Shown here piece by piece: positions 7,018 to 14,214 of a stretch of DNA of 16,037 bases (the first letter of the stretch is position 1; every line of letters begins with the position of its first letter). The stretch is from an uncultured Eubacteriales bacterium (GTDB lineage: Bacteria > Bacillota > Clostridia > Monoglobales > Monoglobaceae). The position numbers were made by a program, and so were the translations under genes. Location: the NCBI GenBank assembly GCA_905201285.1, contig CAJKNM010000031.1, forward strand, positions 1-16,037, written 5' to 3'. The notes under the pieces were generated by a model, which was not told the origin of the DNA, did not search any database, and saw nothing but the letters and a program-made list of their open reading frames with translations.

Positions 7018-8301
7018 TCAGATTTGGGCGAGGCTTCTTTGAGCGAAGGCCTCGGCCTTCTGTTTTTTATCCTTTATTCTTACTCCAAGCTCCTTCATTA
7101 TTCCGAAATTTATATTCATTGGCTGAAAATTGACTATACTTTCATTTGAAACATAGCAAGCAAGCGCACCTATCGCCGTCTCAGGTGTATAATGCACTTC
7201 TGCTCTGCCCATGGCTGAGAGCGCTGCGTTTCTTCCGGCAAGCAGGCCGGATGCCGCTGATTCTATATATCCTTCGACCCCCGTTATCTGCCCTGCGAAA
7301 TAAATTCTTTCATACTTCTTCATCCGATATGTGTCTGTCAGAAGAACAGGCGAATTTATATACGTATTTCTGTGCATTACTCCATAACGCGCGAACTCTG
7401 CCTTTTCAAGGCCGGGTATCATAGAAAAAACACGCTTTTGCTCACCGAACTTCAGATGTGTCTGAAAGCCGACTATATTATACAGACTTCCCTCAGCGTT
7501 ATCACGGCGAAGCTGAACCACCGCATACGGACGCGAGTTATCGCGCGGGTCGGTGAGTCCGACCGGCTTAAGCGGGCCAAAACGCATAGTGTCCTCGCCG
7601 CGGGATGCCATTATCTCTATCGGCATACAGCCTTCAAACACCTTTGGATTATCTATATCGCCGTGCACAGGTGCCGCCTCTGCGCCTATCAGCTCACGCC
7701 AAAACGCAGTATATTCTTCCTTATTCATAGGACAGTTAATATAATCCGCTCCGCCCTTACCATAGCGTGCGGCACGGAAGGCCTTTGTCATATCAATGCT
7801 CTCATATGTCACTATCGGTGCGGCCGCATCATAAAAATGAAGGTATTCACTTCCGGTAAGGCGTCCTATCTCGTCGGAAATTTTATCCGAGGCAAGAGGC
7901 CCGGCGGCAACTATCGTATATTCTTCGGGATCTATCTTATCCACCTCGCCGACCTCGATTTTTATATTCGGATGCGACTTTATCTTATCCGTTACCATCT
8001 GTGAAAATCCCTCGCGGTCAACCGCGAGAGCACCGCCGGCAGGAACTCTGACGGCATCAGCACAGCTCATAATAATTGAATTCATACGGCGCATTTCTTC
8101 TTTTAAAAGTCCGACCGCGTTATGGATTCCGTCGGCTCGGAGGGAATTACTGCAAACCAATTCGGCGAAGTTATCACTTTTATGTGCGGCTGAACGCTTC
8201 TCGGGTTTCATCTCACAAAGCGTCACATTTATACCCATTTCCGCCGCCTGCCATGCGGCCTCACAGCCGGCAAGCCCTGCGCCTATTATTTTTATTGTCA
8301 T
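7018..8301 (-). CDS. trmFO: folate- and FAD-dependent tRNA (uracil-54-C5)-methyltransferase TrmFO
   Basis: TrmFO makes ribothymidine at position 54 of the tRNA T-loop, using 5,10-methylene-tetrahydrofolate as carbon donor and reduced FAD. The 427-residue protein opens with the FAD-binding fold IIGAGLAGCEAA (5-16), followed by the family signature ELVCSNSLRAD (47-57). C50 and C225 (in EGCMPIEIMASRGEDTMRFGP, around 223-243) correspond to the two catalytic cysteines described in the Bacillus enzyme. A second nucleotide-binding region includes FAGQITGVEGYIESAASG near 335-355. The ATG has AAAGGAG 8 bases upstream. It follows topA as in many Firmicutes, but a terminator-like hairpin lies between. 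Its 3' end carries a terminator for the opposing transcript. Confidence 0.97.
   Translation of the reverse strand: MTIKIIGAGLAGCEAAWQAAEMGINVTLCEMKPEKRSAAHKSDNFAELVCSNSLRADGIHNAVGLLKEEMRRMNSIIMSCADAVRVPAGGALAVDREGFSQMVTDKIKSHPNIKIEVGEVDKIDPEEYTIVAAGPLASDKISDEIGRLTGSEYLHFYDAAAPIVTYESIDMTKAFRAARYGKGGADYINCPMNKEEYTAFWRELIGAEAAPVHGDIDNPKVFEGCMPIEIMASRGEDTMRFGPLKPVGLTDPRDNSRPYAVVQLRRDNAEGSLYNIVGFQTHLKFGEQKRVFSMIPGLEKAEFARYGVMHRNTYINSPVLLTDTYRMKKYERIYFAGQITGVEGYIESAASGLLAGRNAALSAMGRAEVHYTPETAIGALACYVSNESIVNFQPMNINFGIMKELGVRIKDKKQKAEAFAQRSLAQI
7045..7068 (+). terminator. rightward intrinsic terminator inside the 3' end of trmFO
   Basis: GAAGGCC (7045-7051) and GGCCTTC (7054-7060) form a compact GC-rich hairpin, followed directly by TGTTTTTT (7061-7068). 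In the rightward direction this is a convincing intrinsic terminator for transcripts reading through from nrdDG. It lies within the last codons of the leftward trmFO gene. Confidence 0.75.
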
Positions 8302-8316
8302 AGTCTGTTCTCCTTT

Positions 8317-8338
8317 AAAAAATGCCGCATATGCGGCA
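8317..8338 (-). terminator. terminator-like hairpin between topA and trmFO
   Basis: TGCCGCATATGCGGCA (8323-8338) is a perfect palindrome that folds with a 6-bp stem and ATAT loop, and on the minus strand it runs straight into TTTTTT (8322-8317). This has the form of an intrinsic terminator after topA. It also lies directly against the trmFO ribosome binding site, and the plus strand shows a T-run too, so it may work in both directions. Confidence 0.7.
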
Positions 8339-8345
8339 CTTTTTA

Positions 8346-10451
8346 TTATTTTTTCTTTTCGGGTCTGCGCTCATAGTCACAGTCCTCATTAAAGCACTTA
8401 TAGATAAGCGGGCCTCTGCCGCGGAAGGGTCTTGTTTTCATCAGTACGCTTCCGCACTTCGGACACTTCTCATCGGTCGGCTCGTTCCACGAAATAAAGT
8501 CACACTCCGGCGAGTTTTCACAGGTATAGAAAACCACGCCTTTTTTTGACTTTCGTTCTATCACGTCAGCCCCGCATTTCGGACACTTTGCACCTATCTT
8601 TTTGACTATGGCCTTAGTGTTTCGACATTCCGGAAAACCGGGACAAGCCAAAAACTTTCCGAATCTGCCCTGTTTGTACACCATCAGCCTTCCGCACTTA
8701 TCACAAACCACATCAGAAACTTCATCCTTTATCTCTATGTTTCCGATCTTTTCTTCCGCCTCGTCAAGCTCTTTTTTGAACGGCCCGTAAAAGCTTCTTA
8801 TGACCTCTTTCCACTCTACATCTCCGTCAGCAACCTCTTCAATCTCATCCTCCATATGTGCGGTGAATTCGACATCGACTATGTCTTTAAAATTCTCTTT
8901 CATCAAATCAGTGACTATAAACCCAAGCTCTGTCGGATAGATTGACTTTCCGTCTCTGGCGACATAGCCTCTTGCTGAAATTGTCGCAATGGTCGGGGCA
9001 TAGGTGCTCGGTCTTCCGATTCCGTCCTCCTCCATTGCCTTAACAAGCGACGCCTCTGTATATCGCGGCGGCGGCTGTGTAAAATGCTGCTGCGGGTCGA
9101 TGCTGCTGAGCAGAAGCCTTTGTCCTTCTTCAAGTTTCGGAAGTTTTCCGGTTTTTTCTTCGGCTTCGTCCTTACCCTCAACATACAAGGTCATAAAACC
9201 GGCAAACTTGATTTCAGAGCCTGACGCTCTGACCATATACTTATCGGCAAGAATATCAGCCGAAACCATATCCATAACCGCATCGGTCATCTGACTTGCC
9301 ATAAACCTCAGCCATATGAGCCTATACAGTTTAAAGAGGTCGGGTTTTAACTTCTCTTTGAGCTTTTCGGGCGTATTTACAACCACTGTCGGGCGGATTG
9401 CCTCATGCGCATCCTGTGCGCTTTTCTTAGCACGATACTGTTTAGGGGTCTTAGGAACAAATTCCTGTCCGTAAGCCTGAGAAATATACTCCCGTGCCTC
9501 ATTCTGAGCAACCTCCGACACCCTCAGTGAATCCGTTCTCATATATGAAATATAACCCATTTCATAAAGCTGCTGAGCCGCAATCATTGTCCGCCTTGAA
9601 GTAAAGTTTAGCTTTCGCGATGCCTCCTGTTGAAGTGTGCTTGTTGTAAAAGGCGGCGCGCTCTTGCGCTTAGTTTCTTTTTTGGTAAGCTTTTTCACCG
9701 TATAATCCGCCGCTTTGAGCGTTTCGACAATCTTCATTGTCTCTGCCTCATCGGATAGCGGAAGCTTCTTGCCTTCCGCACTTCCATAGAATCTCGCCTT
9801 AAACGGAAGCCTTCCCTTCTCGTTTGTCAGTTTTAAATCTATGCTCCAGTATTCCTCGGGGTTAAACGCCTCAATCTCACGCTCTCTGTCGACTATCAGC
9901 CGCATTACAACCGACTGAACCCTGCCGGCGCTCAGGCCCTTTTTAACCTTCTTCCAGAGCAGCGGGCTGATTTGATAACCCACAATTCTGTCAAGGACAC
10001 GCCGTGCCTGCTGTGCATCAACCAAATTCATATCTATCGGCCGCGCCTCTTTAACCGCCTCTTTGACAACATCCTTCGTGACCTCATTAAAGGTAATGCG
10101 ACAGTCGCTTTTGGGGTCTATACCCAAAACGTTCGACAGATGCCACGAAATTGCCTCTCCCTCACGGTCGGGGTCGGTTGCGAGGTAGACCCTTGCCGCG
10201 TTCTTTGTTTTCTTCTTGAGTTTGGCTATAAGGTCGCCCTTTCCTCTTATCGTAATATACTTCGGCTCGAAATCGTTGTCTATCTCAACACCGATTGAGC
10301 TTTTGGGCAAGTCTCTGACGTGACCCATTGTTGCTTCTATATCGTATCCGCTTCCCAGATACTTTTTAATCGATTCCACCTTTGTCGGTGACTCGACTAT
10401 TACCAGTTTCTTTTTTGAACCTGTGCGTTTACCTGCCTTTTTTACGGCCAT
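8346..10451 (-). CDS. topA: DNA topoisomerase I (type IA)
   Basis: TopA relaxes negative supercoils by cutting and rejoining one DNA strand. Translation is placed at ATG 10451, where AGGAGG lies 8 bases upstream and the protein begins MAVKKAGKRTGSKKKLVIVE; the open frame extends 26 codons further upstream without a ribosome binding site and overlaps dprA. In the 701-residue protein the Toprim domain shows the acidic residues in VIVESP (E20) and TDPDREGE (92-99); the active-site tyrosine is Y303 in SYMRTDSLR. At the C-terminus three four-cysteine zinc ribbons follow one another (about 583-609, 623-650 and 663-691), the normal Firmicutes arrangement. It lies 31 bases after dprA in the same operon. 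Confidence 0.97.
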   Translation of the reverse strand: MAVKKAGKRTGSKKKLVIVESPTKVESIKKYLGSGYDIEATMGHVRDLPKSSIGVEIDNDFEPKYITIRGKGDLIAKLKKKTKNAARVYLATDPDREGEAISWHLSNVLGIDPKSDCRITFNEVTKDVVKEAVKEARPIDMNLVDAQQARRVLDRIVGYQISPLLWKKVKKGLSAGRVQSVVMRLIVDREREIEAFNPEEYWSIDLKLTNEKGRLPFKARFYGSAEGKKLPLSDEAETMKIVETLKAADYTVKKLTKKETKRKSAPPFTTSTLQQEASRKLNFTSRRTMIAAQQLYEMGYISYMRTDSLRVSEVAQNEAREYISQAYGQEFVPKTPKQYRAKKSAQDAHEAIRPTVVVNTPEKLKEKLKPDLFKLYRLIWLRFMASQMTDAVMDMVSADILADKYMVRASGSEIKFAGFMTLYVEGKDEAEEKTGKLPKLEEGQRLLLSSIDPQQHFTQPPPRYTEASLVKAMEEDGIGRPSTYAPTIATISARGYVARDGKSIYPTELGFIVTDLMKENFKDIVDVEFTAHMEDEIEEVADGDVEWKEVIRSFYGPFKKELDEAEEKIGNIEIKDEVSDVVCDKCGRLMVYKQGRFGKFLACPGFPECRNTKAIVKKIGAKCPKCGADVIERKSKKGVVFYTCENSPECDFISWNEPTDEKCPKCGSVLMKTRPFRGRGPLIYKCFNEDCDYERRPEKKK

Positions 10452-10482
10452 AAACCCATCCTCCTGCTTACTGTAAATTCTT

Positions 10483-11763
10483 TTATATTGAAATAGAATA
10501 ATTATCGCCTGCGTGTTCCTTAACCGCACCTGCCATCATCAGCTGTAATATCAAAAAGTTCAGCTCTGACATCTCGATTCCACAGTCATTCGATATATCA
10601 TCTATATGAGCAGCCCCATTATTATTGTATAAATATTCAAGTATTATTCTCTGCTTTTCGTCAAACATCTCAAGGTTCGGCTTTTGCCGAACCAGCCCTT
10701 CCCGAATCCTTCGGGAATATTCTTTGTTTTTGTCTTTCTTTATCTTATTGCCAGAATTGCCCGCCGATTCACCCGTTTTCGTCTCGCCGTCTCTTCTATC
10801 ACTCGGTGCGGGCATTATCTTATACGCCCTCCGCTCAGCCGGGGAAACAGGCCTCAGCAGTTTCATTCCGTTTTCTATCTCGTTTGAATATATACCTATA
10901 TATTCTTCTATGACATCCTCCGCCGAGGTAACCAGCTTTGCATTGCTCTTTATAAGCTTATTGGGAAGCTCTGAGCCTTCATCGTTCGGCTTCCCCGGAA
11001 CAGCAAACAAATCACGATTTGAATCCGCCGTCCAGTTTGCTGTCATACTCGTGCCGCTGTTTTCCCTTCCTGCTATTATAACCGAACCACAGCACAGACC
11101 TACCATAATCCTGTTTCTGTATTTATAAAATCTGCCCTTGCCGACTTCTCCCGGCGGCATCTCGGATATTACCGCACCGTTTTGTATTATCTCATTATAC
11201 AGCTCGGCGTTTTTCTTAGGATAAATAATGTCAACCCCTCCGGCAAGAACCGCGACTGTTCTTTGTCCTGCCATTAATGCCCCTGAATGTGCAAAACCGT
11301 CAATTCCCTTTGCCATACCGCTGACAATAAGAATCCCCGATGCCGCAAGGTCATATGCCAGCTTTTGTGCAAACTTCTCGCTGTATTCCGAACATTCACG
11401 CGAACCGACTATGTTTATGGCTACAAGACCGTCAATATCCGGAAGTTCACCCTTGACAAACAAGACCTGAGGCGGCATATACATCTCGCTGAGCCGCTTG
11501 GGATATTCCCTGTCTCCAAGCTGAACCATCTTTATTCCCGTCTTTTCACATTCCTCCGCAATCATATACGCCTTTTTAAGCGAATGACTTATAGTGAATC
11601 TTTCGGGAAGTCTCCTGCCCGAATATAATCGTCTATACAGAACCTTTGAATTATATACCTCCTCGGCACTTACTCCGCCATCAAGACATTTGAAAACTCT
11701 CTCCGGATTATTTTGACATTGAATATTAAGCCACAGCTTATATATTAGGCCACTATTATCCAT
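10483..11763 (-). CDS. dprA: DNA-processing protein DprA/Smf, divergent in its core motif
   Basis: DprA binds incoming single-stranded DNA and loads RecA during transformation. The Rossmann core is clear: IVGSRECSEYSEKFAQ (118-133), VSGMAKGIDGFAHSGAL (147-163) and FAVPGKPNDEGSE (253-265). A C-terminal winged-helix domain (about 367-426) follows a charged, low-complexity linker (about 310-365). The region that usually reads close to FxxRNRIIAGLS...VVEA...SGSL.TA is here YKYRNRIMVGLCCGSVIIAGRENSG, keeping RNR and SGxxxTA but losing the usual acidic residue, so DNA binding may differ. An N-terminal helical domain is present. AGAGGT lies 8 bases before the ATG, and the gene starts 18 bases after the SpoU-family gene. 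Gene order before topA is typical. Confidence 0.93.
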   Translation of the reverse strand: MDNSGLIYKLWLNIQCQNNPERVFKCLDGGVSAEEVYNSKVLYRRLYSGRRLPERFTISHSLKKAYMIAEECEKTGIKMVQLGDREYPKRLSEMYMPPQVLFVKGELPDIDGLVAINIVGSRECSEYSEKFAQKLAYDLAASGILIVSGMAKGIDGFAHSGALMAGQRTVAVLAGGVDIIYPKKNAELYNEIIQNGAVISEMPPGEVGKGRFYKYRNRIMVGLCCGSVIIAGRENSGTSMTANWTADSNRDLFAVPGKPNDEGSELPNKLIKSNAKLVTSAEDVIEEYIGIYSNEIENGMKLLRPVSPAERRAYKIMPAPSDRRDGETKTGESAGNSGNKIKKDKNKEYSRRIREGLVRQKPNLEMFDEKQRIILEYLYNNNGAAHIDDISNDCGIEMSELNFLILQLMMAGAVKEHAGDNYSISI

Positions 11764-11781
11764 TATGTACTACCTCTAAAC

Positions 11782-12558
11782 TTACGGACGCAGCATATAC
11801 ATAGCTATCCCCGCCGCAACGGCTGCGTTGAGCGACTCGGCATCTCCTTTCATCTCTATTCTGACAGCAACATCCGATTCTGCCAAAACCTCGGGCGACA
11901 CGCCGTGTGCTTCGTTTCCTATGACTATTGCGCGCTTTCCTTTAAGCCCCGCATTTTCAATCGGCATAGAATTATAAAGCGCCGTCGCCGCTATTTTAAA
12001 ACCTGCTGATTTAAGCTCTTTTACCGTATCCGTATCAAATTTGCAAAACCTCATTCTAAACACCGAACCCATTGCCGACCGAACCACCTTTGGGCTGTAT
12101 ATATCCGCACAGCCGCGGCTTAAACATATACATTCTATCCCCGCCGCCTCAGCGGTGCGGATAATCGTCCCCATATTTCCCGGTTCGGAAACACCGTCAA
12201 GCACCAAAACATATTCCATCTTATTGAAATCATTCTCGGCTTCCGGCGGGAACTTCAAAATCGCTGCGATTCCCTGAGGGGTCTCAGTGTCACATATTTC
12301 GCGGAAGGCTTTGTCACTTGTACTATATACAATTTTTCCGTCTTTGTCAAGTGTATTTATAAAATCTCCGTTTTCAGAGAAAAATTTCTCCGACACAATA
12401 ATACAGTCAATTTGGTTCGGAACAAACGAAATCGCGTCGTTTACAAGGCGCACGCCCTCGGCAAAATACCTTCCGTTTTTCTCCCGGCCTCGCTTTTTGT
12501 GAAGCGACCGCGCCAGTTTAAGCACCGCATTATCCCGGCTTGTAATTGTCTTAAGCAT
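11782..12558 (-). CDS. TrmH/SpoU-family RNA 2'-O-methyltransferase
   Basis: This SPOUT-class enzyme should transfer a methyl group from S-adenosylmethionine to a ribose 2'-OH in rRNA or tRNA. The 258-residue protein has an N-terminal RNA-binding domain (about 1-100; SRDNAVLKLARSLHKKRGRE, ending with TPQGIAAI) and a C-terminal knotted methylase domain with its three motifs: DGVSEPGNMGTIIRTAEAAG (121-140, with the conserved Asn and Arg), VIGNEAHGVS (212-221) and ESLNAAVAAGIAMY (241-254). Its ATG overlaps the folT stop by one base (TAATG), with GGAG 8 bases upstream. A gene of this family often follows rplT in Firmicutes. The exact target nucleotide cannot be read from sequence; RlmB- or TsnR-like are both possible. 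Confidence 0.93.
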   Translation of the reverse strand: MLKTITSRDNAVLKLARSLHKKRGREKNGRYFAEGVRLVNDAISFVPNQIDCIIVSEKFFSENGDFINTLDKDGKIVYSTSDKAFREICDTETPQGIAAILKFPPEAENDFNKMEYVLVLDGVSEPGNMGTIIRTAEAAGIECICLSRGCADIYSPKVVRSAMGSVFRMRFCKFDTDTVKELKSAGFKIAATALYNSMPIENAGLKGKRAIVIGNEAHGVSPEVLAESDVAVRIEMKGDAESLNAAVAAGIAMYMLRP

Positions 12559-13253
12559 TACTTCCGCTCCTTAGATATATTGGATATAATTTTCAGAATT
12601 TCATATACGATTACGCTTTGTATAGGGAACAAAACAAGGTTCTTTATCACTCTCGCAGGCAAAATCCCTACAATTCCGCTTCCCGCCGCAGGGGCGAGAG
12701 CAATCGAATTTAAAACGATGTTGACCGTAAGTATTACCGTCAGCTTACATAAGAACACTCTCAAAAAAGTGACCCGACGTTTGTACAGGAACATCCCGTA
12801 TATCATTCCGGCTATCGCCGTGTTTAATGTATAGGTGAATAAAAAACCTCCGGTCGGTTTAGCGATAAACGATACCACGTCCGACAGAAGCGCAACCGCC
12901 ATGCCGGCAATCGGCCCGAACATATACGCCGCCGCCGGCGCAGTTATAAATCCAAAGCCTATCCTCAAATATGACGATAAAGGAAGGGTAAAGTACCCCA
13001 ATATAACATTTATCGCTATGAGCATTGCACAAATCACCAAATTTTTAGGCTTCCGCGTCACCGCCGCAAGGCCCTCGCGGCAATACAATACGTTAAAAAT
13101 AAGCAAAACCGCAAACACTGTCATTATCAGTATTGCGCCCGCCCAAAACCCCGAAGCCGCGTCAAGAAACATTCCGAACGGTTCAAGAAACGCGCGTATC
13201 GCAGACTTTGCCGCGTCCATACTGCTATCAAATGAAGCAAAAAAATTTTGCAT
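12558..13253 (-). CDS. folT: folate-specific ECF transporter S component FolT
   Basis: FolT is the membrane substrate-binding subunit that captures folate and works with a shared energising EcfA-EcfT module, not encoded here. The 231-residue protein is very hydrophobic. From about residue 70 it follows the FolT pattern: a first core helix (NLVICAMLIAINVILGYFTLP), LRIGFGFITAPAAAYMFGPIAG (96-117) and KPTGGFLFTYTLNTAIAGMIYG (132-153). The first 65 residues are extra: an amphipathic helix and one additional membrane segment (about 39-57). The ATG is preceded by AGAGGAGGT with a 7-base spacer. Identification is strengthened by the THF riboswitch just upstream. It begins the operon folT, SpoU-family gene, dprA, topA, with trmFO beyond the hairpin. 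Confidence 0.92.
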   Translation of the reverse strand: MQNFFASFDSSMDAAKSAIRAFLEPFGMFLDAASGFWAGAILIMTVFAVLLIFNVLYCREGLAAVTRKPKNLVICAMLIAINVILGYFTLPLSSYLRIGFGFITAPAAAYMFGPIAGMAVALLSDVVSFIAKPTGGFLFTYTLNTAIAGMIYGMFLYKRRVTFLRVFLCKLTVILTVNIVLNSIALAPAAGSGIVGILPARVIKNLVLFPIQSVIVYEILKIISNISKERK

Positions 13254-13258
13254 AAAAA

Positions 13259-13335
13259 ATACCTCCTCTTGCTACAGCGCGAAAATATTCGCGCATGCCG
13301 ATTGAACATACCGCCAACACAGCAAAAAGAGATAT
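13259..13335 (-). promoter_or_regulatory. Shine-Dalgarno-sequestering helix of folT (riboswitch expression platform)
   Basis: On the minus strand ATATCTCTTTTTGCT (13335 to 13321) can pair along all 15 positions, with three G-U pairs, with AGCAAGAGGAGGTAT (13273 to 13259), which contains the folT ribosome binding site. The enclosed segment has its own perfect hairpin, GCGCGAA with TTCGCGC and loop TATT. This would hide the start of folT from ribosomes. Which state THF favours cannot be decided by eye. Confidence 0.65.
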
Positions 13336-13363
13336 TTCGTTGTGTAACAGGCACAAAAGCCCA

Positions 13364-13477
13364 ACAGCGGGATGCGGTGTCCGAACCGCGGTTCCTTACA
13401 CTTCGTTCATCCGCCAACTCCCTGTGCGGATGACACTTCAGACCGATTTCCGGTCAACGCTCGAACACCTACTCTGT
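13364..13477 (-). ncRNA. THF-I (tetrahydrofolate) riboswitch upstream of folT
   Basis: The minus-strand RNA matches the THF-I aptamer in order: AGAGTAG, a stem GGTGTTCGA (13469-13461), GCGTT (13460-13456), a hairpin CATCCGC/GCGGATG (13432-13426 and 13414-13408) with a GGGAGTTG loop, the conserved AACGAAG (13407-13401), CGCGGT (13390-13385), the return strand TTCGGACACC (13385-13376), and GCATCC. The closing stem ACAG/CTGT (13477-13474, 13367-13364) pairs although its bases differ from those of the Eubacterium siraeum aptamer as I recall it, which suggests covariation. An extra hairpin GACCG/CGGTC is inserted after GCGTT. The gene downstream is a folate transporter, as expected. Confidence 0.88.
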
Positions 13478-13512
13478 ATAAATTAACTCATACATGCAAA
13501 ACGTATATATAC

Positions 13513-13556
13513 AAAAGATTCTCTGCGGACTTATGATTGCCGCAAAAGAATCTTTA
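13513..13556 (-). terminator. intrinsic terminator of the infC-rpmI-rplT operon
   Basis: AAAGATTCT (13555-13547 read on the minus strand) pairs perfectly with AGAATCTTT (13522-13514), with a further inner stem GCGG/CCGC, and is followed by TTTT then GTATATATA. It starts about a dozen bases after the rplT stop and separates the ribosomal operon from the riboswitch operon. Confidence 0.8.
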
Positions 13557-13567
13557 AATCAAAACAA

Positions 13568-13912
13568 TTATTTAACCTGATCAACAAGGCTCTTAAAAGC
13601 TTCAGGATCGGATACCGCGATTTCAGCAAGCATCTTTCTGTTGATTTCAATACCCTTGTTCTTAAGACCGTTCATAAACTTGCTATAGCTGATACCGTTC
13701 ATACGAGCAGCGGCATTAATACGAGCGATCCAAAGCTGTCTGAACTCTCTCTTCTTTGCTTTTCTGTCTCTGTAAGCATAGCTAAGCGATTTCATAACCG
13801 CCTGATTAGCAGTTCTGAACAGCTTGCTCTTTGCACCCCTGTAGCCCTTTGCGAGCTTCAAAATTTTCTTATGTCTTGCGCGTGTTTTAACAGCGCCTTT
13901 TACTCTTGCCAT
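13568..13912 (-). CDS. rplT: 50S ribosomal protein L20
   Basis: L20 is an early-assembling large-subunit protein that binds 23S rRNA and, in both Bacillus and E. coli, represses its own operon. The 114 residues are the normal length and begin MARVKGAVKTRARHKKILKL, with the hallmark GYRGAKSKLFRTANQ (23-37) and RQLWIARINAAAR (about 58-70). AGGAG lies 8 bases before ATG. It is last in infC-rpmI-rplT and is followed by an intrinsic terminator. The operon leader upstream of infC looks like its regulatory target. Confidence 0.99.
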   Translation of the reverse strand: MARVKGAVKTRARHKKILKLAKGYRGAKSKLFRTANQAVMKSLSYAYRDRKAKKREFRQLWIARINAAARMNGISYSKFMNGLKNKGIEINRKMLAEIAVSDPEAFKSLVDQVK

Positions 13913-13946
13913 TTATGTTACTCCTCTCTTATCTCGATTTTGGTTG

Positions 13947-13964
13947 AATAAGCCGCGGCTTATT
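13947..13964. repeat. perfect 18-bp palindrome at the rpmI-rplT junction
   Basis: AATAAGCCGCGGCTTATT is fully self-complementary. On the minus strand it covers the rpmI TAA stop and can fold as a 7-bp stem with a CGCG loop, 34 bases before the rplT start. It has no T-run, so it is not a standard terminator; an mRNA processing, stability or coupling element is possible. Confidence 0.6.
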
Positions 13965-14157
13965 TATAAGGCATCATGCTTCTGATTGTAGCCTCATTTG
14001 CACTTGAAAGATAACCGCCCTTTCTGAGGTGTCTCTTTCTCTTTGTTGACTTCTTGTTAAGAATGTGACTTCTGTAAGCCTTTGCTCTCTTAACCTTACC
14101 GTTTTTGGTAACACCGAAACGCTTGGCTGCTCCTCTGTGAGTTTTAATTTTAGGCAT
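13960..14157 (-). CDS. rpmI: 50S ribosomal protein L35
   Basis: L35 is a small, basic protein of the large ribosomal subunit. The 65-residue translation begins MPKIKTHRGAAKRFGVTKNG and continues with the family pattern SHILNKKSTKRKRHLRKGGY (29-49 approximately), full length. AAGGAG lies 10 bases upstream of the ATG. It sits between infC and rplT, the conserved order across bacteria. Its stop codon lies inside the palindrome described for the junction with rplT. Confidence 0.98.
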   Translation of the reverse strand: MPKIKTHRGAAKRFGVTKNGKVKRAKAYRSHILNKKSTKRKRHLRKGGYLSSANEATIRSMMPYK

Positions 14158-14214
14158 AAAAATTTCTCTCCTTCCGTATTACTATTGAATTAACCTTTTG
14201 GAAATTTAAAACGC

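Noticed and set aside
6952..7149. Short rightward frame across the nrdG-trmFO gap
   Set aside because: It runs through hairpins and the trmFO end, has no ribosome binding site and no family likeness.
7372..8004. A 210-codon rightward open frame
   Set aside because: It lies opposite the conserved trmFO gene and its translation looks random.
10452..10529. Upstream extension of topA by 26 codons
   Set aside because: It overlaps dprA and lacks a ribosome binding site, whereas ATG 10451 has AGGAGG at 8 bases.
13336..13375. Intrinsic terminator just after the THF aptamer
   Set aside because: CCC/GGG with CTTTT and TTGTG/CACAA are too weak to be called terminators; sequestration of the ribosome binding site is better supported.
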